Shown: piece after piece, positions 7,694 through 15,978 of the stretch | Layout: every line of letters begins with the position of its first letter | How positions within the stretch are numbered: position 1 is the stretch's first letter | Assembly (NCBI GenBank): GCA_002293005.1 | Contig: DBCJ01000124.1 | Location: 1 to 26,875 of the forward strand | Reading direction: 5' to 3' | Origin: Ignavibacteria bacterium UBA961 | GTDB lineage: Bacteria > Bacteroidota > Ignavibacteria > Kapaibacteriales > UBA961 | DNA length: 26,875 nucleotides | Notes under the pieces: model-generated | The model's database searches: none | Told to the model about the DNA's origin: nothing | What the model saw: the letters and a program-made list of their open reading frames with translations, nothing else | Translations under genes and position numbers: made by a program

Positions 7694-8926
7694 TTAGAAC
7701 ATATACAATATCACCAATGCAATTGCAGCTGCCGACATCAAGAGAAGGGTAAATACTCCTCCGATATTCATCCATCTCGAATTAACAAATTCCCCCATGA
7801 TTTCTTTATTGTTCGCAATGTGGAGAATAACGCCGATTAAAATTGGTGCTGTGATTCCATAGAGTATAGCGGTTGCAATCAATGCATCAATCGGACTTAT
7901 GCCAAAGAGATGTAATGATAATCCCAATATCAGGGAGAATGCCATGATGCTATAAAAACCTTTGGCTTGCTTAAATGTTCTATCTAATCCTTTGGGAAGA
8001 TTAAGTATTTCCGTAAACATATAACTGAGCGAACCACTAAGTACTGGGATTGCAATAAGTCCAGTTCCAATTACTCCAAGACTGAATAGAATACTCGCAG
8101 AATTACCGAGTAAGGGATATAATGCAAGTGCGGCTTCTTCCACGGTATTGACTTCATTTATACCATTAGGAAAAAGAACGAGACCTGCTGTAAGAATGAT
8201 GCAATACATAATGATGCCGGAGAATATCATTCCTGAATCTATATCCGATTCCATTGATTTGATATCTGTTTTATTCACCAAGATGATATGATTATGCTCT
8301 TTTTCTTCCACTTCCATGGATGCTTGCCAAAAAAAGAGATATGGCGAAATGGTAGTCCCCAGTATACCAACAAGAATCATGAGATATTCTTTGGTGAAAT
8401 GTATTTCCGGAGTAAATGATGATGAGATGATATGAGAAAGCGACATTCCGTCATAATAGAATGGAACGATGCAATAGACGAGTAATGAAAGACATAGATA
8501 TTTCAGAATGTTTGTTATCTTTTTGTATGGAAGATATATCATGAAGATAAAAAGAGTCATAGTAAAAAATACACTGAAATAACCCGGCTCGACTTTTGGA
8601 AATAACATTGTTCCAACAGCACCCATCCCGGCAATATTTGCTCCGATATTCAGAACAATTGCAGGCGCCCCCAATCCTATTGTTAGAAAGAGAACCCATT
8701 TGGGATAATGCAGTCGCAAAGTACCTGCAAGTCCATGCCCAGTAACCAATCCAATTCTTGCGCACATTCTTTGAATCACTGCCATGAGAGGGAAGGCAAG
8801 AAATGCAGTCCACAGCGTGGCAAGTCCAAACATGGCTCCCGCCTGTGTATAAGTCGCAATACCAGAAGGATCATCATCGCTTGCACCCGTGATGATGCCA
8901 GGACCGAAATACTTAAATAATTTCAA
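7694..8926 (-). CDS. Nramp-family divalent-metal transporter with altered metal site
   Basis: The 410-residue product is a multi-helix inner-membrane protein, about 11 segments. The start is TTG at 8926: the codon just before it is TAA and the next Met lies beyond the essential first helix. The first helix reads GPGIITGASDDDPSGIATY, aligning with the Nramp GPG...DPGN motif, and the sixth reads GTTISPYLFF (190-199), where classical manganese/iron carriers have an A-x-x-M-P-H motif. Asp19 is kept, but the DPGN Asn and the helix-6 Met and His are replaced (Gly, Ser194, Tyr196). The missing Met is the residue linked to selectivity for transition metals. The substrate is therefore open (Mn, Fe, Mg or other); Nramp-related magnesium carriers also lack that site. 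It is divergent from the APC permease gene. Confidence 0.85.
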   Translation of the reverse strand: MKLFKYFGPGIITGASDDDPSGIATYTQAGAMFGLATLWTAFLAFPLMAVIQRMCARIGLVTGHGLAGTLRLHYPKWVLFLTIGLGAPAIVLNIGANIAGMGAVGTMLFPKVEPGYFSVFFTMTLFIFMIYLPYKKITNILKYLCLSLLVYCIVPFYYDGMSLSHIISSSFTPEIHFTKEYLMILVGILGTTISPYLFFWQASMEVEEKEHNHIILVNKTDIKSMESDIDSGMIFSGIIMYCIILTAGLVLFPNGINEVNTVEEAALALYPLLGNSASILFSLGVIGTGLIAIPVLSGSLSYMFTEILNLPKGLDRTFKQAKGFYSIMAFSLILGLSLHLFGISPIDALIATAILYGITAPILIGVILHIANNKEIMGEFVNSRWMNIGGVFTLLLMSAAAIALVILYMF

Positions 8927-8967
8927 TTAGAGTTCTTGATCGATAATGGGTAAATGAATACAAGGAT

Positions 8968-8979
8968 AAGAATATTCTT
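8968..8979. promoter_or_regulatory. 12-bp palindrome between divergent transporter genes
   Basis: AAGAATATTCTT is a perfect palindrome 42 bases upstream of the Nramp start codon, in the 191-bp divergent region. It could be a regulator site, for example a metal-sensing one, but it is short and AT-rich. The rest of 8927-9117 shows no other clear structure apart from the possible -7 box listed separately. Confidence 0.3.
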
Positions 8980-9029
8980 TTGTAGCTGTATTAAGTCCTT
9001 CAAAATACGGAAACCTACCTCAAATACCC

Positions 9030-9037
9030 TATATTTG
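9030..9037 (+). promoter_or_regulatory. Possible -7 element for the permease operon
   Basis: TATATTTG matches the Bacteroidota -7 consensus and would give a leader of about 75 bases before the ATG at 9118. No TTTG lies at the expected -33 position. Confidence 0.35.
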
Positions 9038-9117
9038 AAATTCTCCGGGGCTGTGATAAGTGGGCATCAAGGGAATTGTGCTGACATTATCTTCGCCGGG
9101 CAAGATTTGCTGAATTA

Positions 9118-10446
9118 ATGATCAATTTCATGAAACAATCACATTTTGGTCCGATCTCCGCAATGTCTATCGTGATAGCCAATATGATAGGTACGGGAGT
9201 ATTTACCGGCTTGGGCTATCAATTATTGACCATTCAAGATTTTGCCGCAATTATCGCATTATGGGTGATTGGAGGTTTACTTTCTCTCTGCGGTGCTTTT
9301 GTATATGCCGAGCTTGGTGCTTTATTCCCGCATTCCGGTGGGGAATATCGCTATCTCTCCGATGTATTTCATCCAAGCATTGGTTTCTTATCAGGTTGGA
9401 CAAGTTCCACGATCGGCTTCACTGCCCCTCTTGCCATGAGTGCTATTGCAGTTGGAAATTATGTGGTTGCTTCCATTGGGATAGGACATCCCATGATCAT
9501 TGGACTCATCACGCTTCTCACTTTGACTGCCATCCATACCATGAGCCATAAAGCCAGCGGCGCATTTCAATCATTTTCTACGGGAGCCAAAGTACTTTTT
9601 GTCACTTTGCTTATCATTCTTGGTTTTTCTCATGCTGAGTGGAATTTCGAGCATTTTGCACCGACTATTTCCACAGCTCAGCAAATGACTTCGCCTTCAT
9701 TCGCGGTTTCACTCATCTATGTGATTTTTGCCTATTCCGGTTGGAATGCATCTGCATATGTTGCTTCGGAATTGAAAAATCCTGAAAGAGATGTTCCGCT
9801 TTCCATAATTCTTGGTACTGTATTCGTAACCATTGTCTATGTACTCATCAATATGATGTTTCTCATGGTTGCTCCGATCAGTGAATTAACTGTGAATCCT
9901 GATACCATGATGCCGAAAGAATTGGTCGTTATTGCCGGATCCTATTTTCTTCCACCGGTATTTGCCACCATTTCAGGACTCATCATAGCATTTATGCTCA
10001 TTTCTTCAATGAGCGCTATGGTTGTTGCAGGGCCTAGAGTTCTACGCTCAATGGTGAATGAATATGTGCCAAGTCAAAAAGGAAAAGACATCTCTACAAT
10101 TCCTGTGAAAAGTATCTGGATTCAAACAGGCATTGCAGTTCTGATGATATTGACCAGCACTTATGATACTTTAATAACATTCACGACTTTTCTCATTACG
10201 CTATTTTCCTCTCTTACCGCACTCGCGGCTATCTATGCAAGATTCAGTATGAGAAAAGTCTATAGACCATATCGCATGTTCGCTTATCCTGCAACTCCTG
10301 TGCTTTTCTTGCTCATCAATTTATGGATCATGCAAAAGACCATACAAGATAAACCCATGGACATGTATTATGTGGCAGGCATTCTGCTCAGCGGAGTCAT
10401 TGCATTTATATTCTTTTCAAGAAAAAAATCACAGGTGAGTGAATGA
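9118..10446 (+). CDS. APC-superfamily amino acid permease
   Basis: The 442-residue inner-membrane protein has about 12 hydrophobic segments. The unwound first helix carries IGTGVF (24-29), the substrate-backbone-binding motif of amino acid-polyamine-cation permeases, followed by YAELGALFPHSGGEY, the family hallmark after helix 2. The start could be ATG 9118 or ATG 9130. It most likely takes up or exchanges an amino acid or amine by cation symport; the substrate cannot be read from sequence. Its stop overlaps the start of the propeller lipoprotein gene by 4 bases (ATGA), so it is first in a translationally coupled trio. Confidence 0.88.
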   Translation: MINFMKQSHFGPISAMSIVIANMIGTGVFTGLGYQLLTIQDFAAIIALWVIGGLLSLCGAFVYAELGALFPHSGGEYRYLSDVFHPSIGFLSGWTSSTIGFTAPLAMSAIAVGNYVVASIGIGHPMIIGLITLLTLTAIHTMSHKASGAFQSFSTGAKVLFVTLLIILGFSHAEWNFEHFAPTISTAQQMTSPSFAVSLIYVIFAYSGWNASAYVASELKNPERDVPLSIILGTVFVTIVYVLINMMFLMVAPISELTVNPDTMMPKELVVIAGSYFLPPVFATISGLIIAFMLISSMSAMVVAGPRVLRSMVNEYVPSQKGKDISTIPVKSIWIQTGIAVLMILTSTYDTLITFTTFLITLFSSLTALAAIYARFSMRKVYRPYRMFAYPATPVLFLLINLWIMQKTIQDKPMDMYYVAGILLSGVIAFIFFSRKKSQVSE

Positions 10447-11963
10447 AGTTGTTTTTGGTGATTCTATTTTTGATCATGGGATGTGCGAAAGAAGAAAAAG
10501 GGATGCAGAAATCAACAGAGAAAAAAGTCAAAGAAGTGACAAGTGGATTTTTGACATTGCAAAGACAGCCATCCGCCGATATGGTTGAGTATCAAGTCAT
10601 TATTATCGATTCCGTTCAGCATCCATTTAATGCTGCTGACTTATCACCTTATGAAAGATTTCCGGGAATTGCAACATTCCGCGGAGGACCATTCCGCGAT
10701 ATGCCCTTGACAGGCATTCTTGATTCCATTCCTACTGAAATTCATATTGATTGGATATTCAAAACCAATGGCGGAAAATTCGGGGAAGGCGTGAATGGTA
10801 AAGGACGCGGCTGGGGCGGTGGTGCGGGTTGGACCGGTCAGCCATGTCTTAAAATGGATACAAATAATAATGCAATTACTCTGTATCAAGGATCACTCAC
10901 GGGTAAAGTCTTTCGCTTGGATTATGCAACAGGTATTGAAACTGATAGTGCCCTTGACATTCATAATCCAATCAAGGGTTCTGTGGCATTGGACCCTGAA
11001 TTGTCACATATGCTCTATGTTGGACAAGGCATTAGATATCAATCTGTTTCCGGAGCAAGATCTTTTGATCTCAATTCAGGAAAGCAGATTGCATTTCAAA
11101 CTGCTGATGATAAACATGCAAAAAGACGCTGGGGATTTTTTGATAGCTCGCCGATAGCATGGGGACCCTATCTTATTTGGCCTGCTGAAAATGGCATTCT
11201 CTATAAGTTTCTCAGAACATCAGAAGGATTCAAGCCACATTCGAAATTTGTGTATTCCGTGAAAGGGAATTCGCATCTTGGTTTGGAGGCAAGCATCGCA
11301 ATCTATGGTAGATATGGAATTTTTGCAGATAATGGTGGAAGCATCATTTGCATTGATCTTGAAACACTCACACCAATGTGGTATAGCGCGAATGGTGATG
11401 ACACCGATGCTACTCCCGTGATCGCAATTGAAGATGGAAAGCCATTTGTATATACAGGATCAGAGGTTGATAAGCAAGGCAAGCAGGGAATGTCTGTATT
11501 TCGTAAACTTTCAGTCTTGACTGGAGAAGAAATATGGCGATATGAACAAGCTTGTCATTCAATAAGCATTGGCAAACATATTCTGAATGGTGGGATGCTT
11601 GGTACGCCATTATTGGGTAGAGACAATTGTTCATCAATGATCTATACATCGTTCGTACAACATAAATCGGGCAATTCAGGTGTGCTTACTGCATTCGACA
11701 AAGTATCAGGTGCAGTGCAATGGCAAACTGAATTGTCGGCATATTCTTGGTCTTCACCAATCGGTTATATGGTGAAAGGTGGTGGATTCATTATTCTCAT
11801 GGGTGATGTCATTGGAAATATCTATGTGATAGATGGAAAAACGGGTACAATACTCATCAAACAAAGAGTGGGTTCAAATTTTGAAGCATCTCCAATACCA
11901 TGGAGAAATACAGCGGTTATTGCTTCCAGAGGTACAAATATTTATAGGATTTCACTGCAATGA
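10443..11963 (+). CDS. PQQ-like beta-propeller lipoprotein
   Basis: The 506-residue product has a short lipoprotein signal (FLIMGC, Cys14) followed by a Lys/Glu-rich linker. Repeated beta-propeller blades of the PQQ/WD40-like kind are visible, for example CIDLETLTPMWYSANG near 305, AFDKVSGAVQWQTE near 417 and VIDGKTGTILIKQR near 461. Each has the Asp-x-x-(Ser/Thr)-Gly-x-x-x-Trp pattern or a variant. A Gly-rich GKGRGWGGGAGWTGQP lies near 120. The quinone-binding residues and haem domain of true PQQ dehydrogenases were not seen, so a binding or scaffold role at a membrane is more likely than catalysis. It overlaps both neighbours by 4 bases. Confidence 0.78.
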   Translation: MKLFLVILFLIMGCAKEEKGMQKSTEKKVKEVTSGFLTLQRQPSADMVEYQVIIIDSVQHPFNAADLSPYERFPGIATFRGGPFRDMPLTGILDSIPTEIHIDWIFKTNGGKFGEGVNGKGRGWGGGAGWTGQPCLKMDTNNNAITLYQGSLTGKVFRLDYATGIETDSALDIHNPIKGSVALDPELSHMLYVGQGIRYQSVSGARSFDLNSGKQIAFQTADDKHAKRRWGFFDSSPIAWGPYLIWPAENGILYKFLRTSEGFKPHSKFVYSVKGNSHLGLEASIAIYGRYGIFADNGGSIICIDLETLTPMWYSANGDDTDATPVIAIEDGKPFVYTGSEVDKQGKQGMSVFRKLSVLTGEEIWRYEQACHSISIGKHILNGGMLGTPLLGRDNCSSMIYTSFVQHKSGNSGVLTAFDKVSGAVQWQTELSAYSWSSPIGYMVKGGGFIILMGDVIGNIYVIDGKTGTILIKQRVGSNFEASPIPWRNTAVIASRGTNIYRISLQ

Positions 11964-12748
11964 AACATGTCTTCATATTCTTGATGCTGATGCTTAGTTC
12001 TGTCACACTCATGGATGCGGGTATCAGTTACCATACAAAGGGGAGTGGGTATCCATTTATACTCAGTAAACCAAAAGGCTATGTGAAAGGTCAACCAATG
12101 CCATTGATTGTCTTTCTACATGGAAAAAGTCTGAGCGGAGATTCACTTGAAAAATTGAAAGCATATGGTACAATTTCAGCGATTATGAAAGGAAAACAAA
12201 TTCCTGCTTTGGTTGTAGCTCCACAGACACCCGAAGGACAAGGATGGGTTCCGGCAAAGATCATGCGACTGATCAATCATATCAAGAGAATTGCATCGGT
12301 TGATACCAATCGAATCTATGTCACCGGCATGAGCATGGGAGGATATGGAACATTTCGATTCGTTGCCGCTTATCCGCATATTGTCGCCGCAGCCGCACCA
12401 ATGGCGGGAGGTGGAGATCTTCATGGAGCGAAGAATCTGAGTACAGTTCCACTTTGGGTCTTACATGGGAAGAAAGATGTGGATGTTCCTTTCGTGCAAT
12501 CATTAAAGATGGTGGCTGCCATCGCAAAATGTGATAGCACGAAATGTATATTCACGCCATTCCCTAAACTAGGACATGCTGAGTTCACCCAAATGTTTGA
12601 AAAAGATGAACTCTATGAATGGTTATTGGCTCACAAGAGAGAGAATGGAATATCATCATTGAAAATACCATCACCTCGTATTCCTACTTTACGATATATT
12701 TCTGCGAAGAAAAAGAAGGATTCTGTCAATACAGCTTTACCTCGATGA
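11960..12748 (+). CDS. Secreted alpha/beta hydrolase (esterase or peptidase)
   Basis: The 262-residue product has a signal peptide (MKHVFIFLMLMLSSVTLMDA). The fold markers are the oxyanion strand VFLHGKS (51-57), the nucleophile elbow GMSMGG (Ser125), the acid in LHGKKDVDVPF (probably Asp173 or Asp175) and the His in GHAEF (His206). The layout resembles dienelactone-hydrolase, prolyl-oligopeptidase and PHB-depolymerase-like enzymes, so an ester or peptide bond is the likely target, in the periplasm or outside. It is the last gene of the permease-propeller-hydrolase trio. Its stop overlaps the stop of the convergent unknown lipoprotein gene by 12 bases. Confidence 0.82.
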   Translation: MKHVFIFLMLMLSSVTLMDAGISYHTKGSGYPFILSKPKGYVKGQPMPLIVFLHGKSLSGDSLEKLKAYGTISAIMKGKQIPALVVAPQTPEGQGWVPAKIMRLINHIKRIASVDTNRIYVTGMSMGGYGTFRFVAAYPHIVAAAAPMAGGGDLHGAKNLSTVPLWVLHGKKDVDVPFVQSLKMVAAIAKCDSTKCIFTPFPKLGHAEFTQMFEKDELYEWLLAHKRENGISSLKIPSPRIPTLRYISAKKKKDSVNTALPR

Positions 12749-13969
12749 TTTCCTGATAGCTTTGTAAATGTTCTGTGCATCTCCTCTGCGCAAGAGATAA
12801 CCGGACATAAATGGAAGAGGTCTTTTCTTGAATTCAGGATTTGAATATGCACTGTCCAATGCAGGACTATATCGTTTGGCGAATAGATTGATTGGTCTTG
12901 CATATCTACCATAGAGCACGAAATCCCAAGAATTCTGATCATACATTTCAAATGGAATTCCGGTATCATCTTGGAATACTGTTTGAGCATTATTATGTAT
13001 GAAATTGCGAATCTCTGAAAATCCTGCATTGTGCATTAGATAACTCGCACTCTTGACATATGTATTGAAACCTTTCATTGATGTAAGGTAATTTCGAAGG
13101 GGAGTATTATTCGTAAATCCAATTTTCCCTGCATAAGCCCCATTCCCAAGATTGGCATAAATATATGTCAATCTCTGAATATATGTCGAACCATTCTTCG
13201 TGAAATAGATATCATTCACTTCTTGCACGGGTATCTTGGATGTATCACGCGGATTGAAATTAATCAATCCATTGGCATGTAAGTATCTCTTTCCATGTCC
13301 AATGAGTGTATGATCTGTATGCACAAGAAACAAGCCGATGAGCGGCAAAGCACCATCCACTTTTTCGGCAGTTATGTATTTACGCATTTTATCAGTGATG
13401 AAATAACTGTAATTGGTCACTTCATTGATGGTAATCTGCACCGATTGCAAATAGTCAGGTATGCCTGTTGTATCCCGTGATGAGAATTTCTTGAATGATC
13501 CCGGTGGCTCAAAAGCAATGAATATATATTGCTTGTAATTGGGGAAAAGTGTTACCGCATGCAATGCATCGGGTCCACTGAAAGGATAGAACAATGTGCC
13601 ATCACCAATTTTATCTGAAGCAAGCTCTGCCTGTGAAAATCCAGACATCGCATTAAGTCTTTTTGATTTGACGCGCTTGAATAACTCAATCAATCTTTTG
13701 GAATGTGATTGATAAAATAGGTTTTGAGACATTCCACGCAATCTATTGCTTGCTAGTGGAAGACCCGCAATGAATCTGGAGGATTCGTCAATAGTTGTAT
13801 CCAATCCCCTTGGTAATTCGGATATTGGTTGTTGAGACTTTTCCTTCTTTATCGAATCTGATTTCTGTATTGTCTCTGCATGTAATTCTGTTTGCTGTTC
13901 TTGTGATTTTTGATTCATCTCACAACCCCAGAATGAAATACTCGCAATGATTAGTAATAATACAGTCAT
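12737..13969 (-). CDS. Lipoprotein of unknown function with YPFSGPD motif
   Basis: The predicted product is 410 residues from ATG 13969. That start yields a hydrophobic segment and a probable lipobox (ISFWGC, Cys16, with an unusual Trp at -2); ATG 14059 is in frame but gives a less typical N-terminus. A Ser/Gln/Lys-rich linker of about 60 residues leads to a compact region with FYPFSGPDALHAVTLFP (about 127-143) and EPPG (154-157), motifs I believe recur in uncharacterised proteins of many bacteria. Further conserved-looking pieces are LIGLFLVHTDHTLIG and YFTKNGSTYIQRLTYIYANL. No catalytic signature is recognised. It is the last gene in its direction, after the small secreted protein. Confidence 0.65.
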   Translation of the reverse strand: MTVLLLIIASISFWGCEMNQKSQEQQTELHAETIQKSDSIKKEKSQQPISELPRGLDTTIDESSRFIAGLPLASNRLRGMSQNLFYQSHSKRLIELFKRVKSKRLNAMSGFSQAELASDKIGDGTLFYPFSGPDALHAVTLFPNYKQYIFIAFEPPGSFKKFSSRDTTGIPDYLQSVQITINEVTNYSYFITDKMRKYITAEKVDGALPLIGLFLVHTDHTLIGHGKRYLHANGLINFNPRDTSKIPVQEVNDIYFTKNGSTYIQRLTYIYANLGNGAYAGKIGFTNNTPLRNYLTSMKGFNTYVKSASYLMHNAGFSEIRNFIHNNAQTVFQDDTGIPFEMYDQNSWDFVLYGRYARPINLFAKRYSPALDSAYSNPEFKKRPLPFMSGYLLRRGDAQNIYKAIRKSSR

Positions 13970-14095
13970 AATTCTACCGAAAAATTGATTGACAAATTGG
14001 CCCTTAAGGCAAAGTATATTTCTATCAAGAATCAGACCAAACAATAGAGATAAAATCATAATGTTTGATGATAAATTTCTGTGTGAAAAACCTAT

Positions 14096-14545
14096 TTATG
14101 GCATTTTACGATAAAAAACGGTTCTTCTCTGTGTACTATTCATGAGGAGCCTTGTAGTGTCAGCAATGTTTTTGCAATTCACAGTAAAAGTTTCTGCAGT
14201 ACCAAAAATTGTACGCTGATAGGTGATTCTCCAAGAAACTCCCTTTTGCTCTTCTTTAATACCCACTCTACGAAATTCATATCCGAAATTCATTGATTCA
14301 ATGGCTTTCAATGCTTTTGACTTTCCCATCTTTGTAAGTTCTTTGGGCTCATAGAGGAAAGGAAGCATTTCTTCATATCGAGAATTTTTATGGAGAACTT
14401 GTAAATAACTCAGAATGTCTGTTGCATAAAAACATAATGGATTCTTGAATAGACATGAAGCATCCTGCGCAGAGGAGTGCATAGGACTCATATTGCAGAA
14501 TATGCCGGCTAATAGTATGGCAGTAAATTTCTGAAATTGCTTCAT
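14096..14545 (-). CDS. Small secreted protein of unknown function
   Basis: The predicted product has 149 residues from ATG 14545, which gives a signal peptide (KFTAILLAGIFCNMSPMHSSA, cleavage near SSA-Q); earlier starts would overlap the peptidase gene. The mature part of about 120 residues has four Cys or fewer and an alpha-plus-beta look: a helix-rich YLQVLHKNSRYEEMLPFLY, then strands such as GVSWRITYQRTIFG and ETFTVNC. It may be an NTF2-like or lipocalin-size domain, but this is a guess. It lies 32 bases after the M28 peptidase gene and is probably in its operon. Confidence 0.6.
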   Translation of the reverse strand: MKQFQKFTAILLAGIFCNMSPMHSSAQDASCLFKNPLCFYATDILSYLQVLHKNSRYEEMLPFLYEPKELTKMGKSKALKAIESMNFGYEFRRVGIKEEQKGVSWRITYQRTIFGTAETFTVNCKNIADTTRLLMNSTQRRTVFYRKMP

Positions 14546-14577
14546 TGGATAAAGGATATATATATGTGAGATTTGAA

Positions 14578-15966
14578 TCACTTTCTCGGAATGCGTTTCG
14601 GCATATCCGCTGCAACATAGGTTAAGACTGCCATTGATGCAGTACATAAAGCCAATTCTCTTGGATCAATTTTGTCAACCATATCTGCATGTGTATGATG
14701 ATAATTGAAATATTTCGAATCATCAACGATAAGTCCCATTCCGGGTACACCCTGTTCCATTATTGGTCCGATGTCTGCACCGCCGCCACCTTCTTCGCAT
14801 GATGAGGCATCAATAATTCCAAGAAGTGAGCACAATTCTCTGGCCATTTCTAGACCTTTCGCACTTCCTCCAAAATCATAACCTCTGGGTTTGAATGTTC
14901 CGGCATCACTTTCCACTGCAAGCACATGATTAGGAATTTCTTTTGCATGAAGTTTCGCATATGTCCTTCCACCCATCAAGCCATTTTCTTCATTTGTCCA
15001 AAGACATACACGCAAAGTGCGTTTCGGACGCAATCCCAATTGCTTGATCACTCGCAATGCCTCCCAAGCCGCGATGCATCCACCGCCATCATCCATTGCG
15101 CCTTGTCCGACATCCCATGAATCGATATGTCCACCAAATACAACAATTTCCTCAGGTTTCTCTGAACCACGAATCTCCGCTATGACATTTCTAGAATTGG
15201 CATCAGGCAAGAATTTTCCTTCAAGCTTTAAAGTAACAGTTGGTTTTAAACCAAGACCGCATTGTCTTGACAACATTTCAGCATCTTCAAGGGAGATTGC
15301 CGCATGCGGTATCTTTTTGACATCATCAGCATATTTCATTCCACCTGTATGAGGTGTATACATAGAGGCAGGTCCAACAGAACGCACCAAACTTGCGATT
15401 GCGCCATGCTTTGCTGCTTCAGATGCTCCATTTACGCGATAACGAACTGTTTCACCATATTTCGTGAAGGGCACATTGAATAGAACAATCTTACCTTTTA
15501 CTTCTTTGGAGCGTTTTGTTAATTCATCAAAACTTTTGACCGTGATAACTTCGCCGGTAACTCCTGAAGCTTCGGTTGCAACAGTTCCACCCAGACCAAG
15601 AACTGACATATTTTTTTGATAGGGAGAATTGAGTGTGAGAGACTCATTACCTCTAACCCAATGAGGTACTTTCACGGGCTCAGTATAGACAGTATCAAAT
15701 CCATCTTTCTTCATGGTTGCAACAATCCAGTCAATCGCTTGTTCAAGATTCTTGCTTCCGCTTAGTCGTGGACCATATGTATCGCACATGATGGAAAGTC
15801 TTTGATGGGCATTACTGTCTTGTAATGCACGAACAATGATCTTTGAAGTGATATCTGAATATTGATCCCTCAAAGAAGGTTCTTCTGTAGTTTTTGTCAG
15901 AAAACCAAAGGATGTTCCAATGATTGCAAGTAATGCAATGACTGATATCTGTATTGTTCTTTTCAT
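14578..15966 (-). CDS. Secreted M28-family zinc carboxypeptidase/aminopeptidase
   Basis: The 462-residue product has a signal peptide (MKRTIQISVIALLAIIGTSFG), a protease-associated (PA) domain inserted at about 125-255, and a C-terminal M28 catalytic domain. The di-zinc ligands and catalytic residues are visible: GGHIDSW (His280), AMDDGGG (Asp292), NEENG (Glu326-327), ESDAGT (Asp354) and YHHTHAD (His423-424). The length and the PA insertion resemble carboxypeptidase Q. It degrades peptides, most likely in the periplasm or outside the cell. It follows the GT9 gene by 12 bases on the same strand. Confidence 0.9.
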   Translation of the reverse strand: MKRTIQISVIALLAIIGTSFGFLTKTTEEPSLRDQYSDITSKIIVRALQDSNAHQRLSIMCDTYGPRLSGSKNLEQAIDWIVATMKKDGFDTVYTEPVKVPHWVRGNESLTLNSPYQKNMSVLGLGGTVATEASGVTGEVITVKSFDELTKRSKEVKGKIVLFNVPFTKYGETVRYRVNGASEAAKHGAIASLVRSVGPASMYTPHTGGMKYADDVKKIPHAAISLEDAEMLSRQCGLGLKPTVTLKLEGKFLPDANSRNVIAEIRGSEKPEEIVVFGGHIDSWDVGQGAMDDGGGCIAAWEALRVIKQLGLRPKRTLRVCLWTNEENGLMGGRTYAKLHAKEIPNHVLAVESDAGTFKPRGYDFGGSAKGLEMARELCSLLGIIDASSCEEGGGGADIGPIMEQGVPGMGLIVDDSKYFNYHHTHADMVDKIDPRELALCTASMAVLTYVAADMPKRIPRK

Positions 15967-15978
15967 GTCACACCTAGT

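Noticed and set aside
8451..8813. 120-residue open frame on the same strand within the Nramp gene
   Set aside because: It is an out-of-frame shadow with no signal or family features; the Nramp frame is clearly the coding one.
9038..9117. Possible riboswitch or structured leader before the permease gene
   Set aside because: Short GC-rich pieces (CTCCGGGG, GCCGGGC) are present, but no consistent pairing or known aptamer pattern could be built by eye.
10443..11963. True PQQ-dependent dehydrogenase
   Set aside because: Blade motifs are present, but the active-site Asp/Asn set and Cys-Cys pair near PQQ were not seen, so only a PQQ-like propeller is called.
13970..14059. Longer N-terminus of the unknown lipoprotein
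   Set aside because: A start at 13969 gives a lipoprotein signal; the extension has no ribosome site and an atypical N-terminus. Not fully excluded.
14546..14647. Longer N-terminus of the small secreted protein
   Set aside because: It overlaps the M28 peptidase gene by 70 bases and hides the signal peptide.
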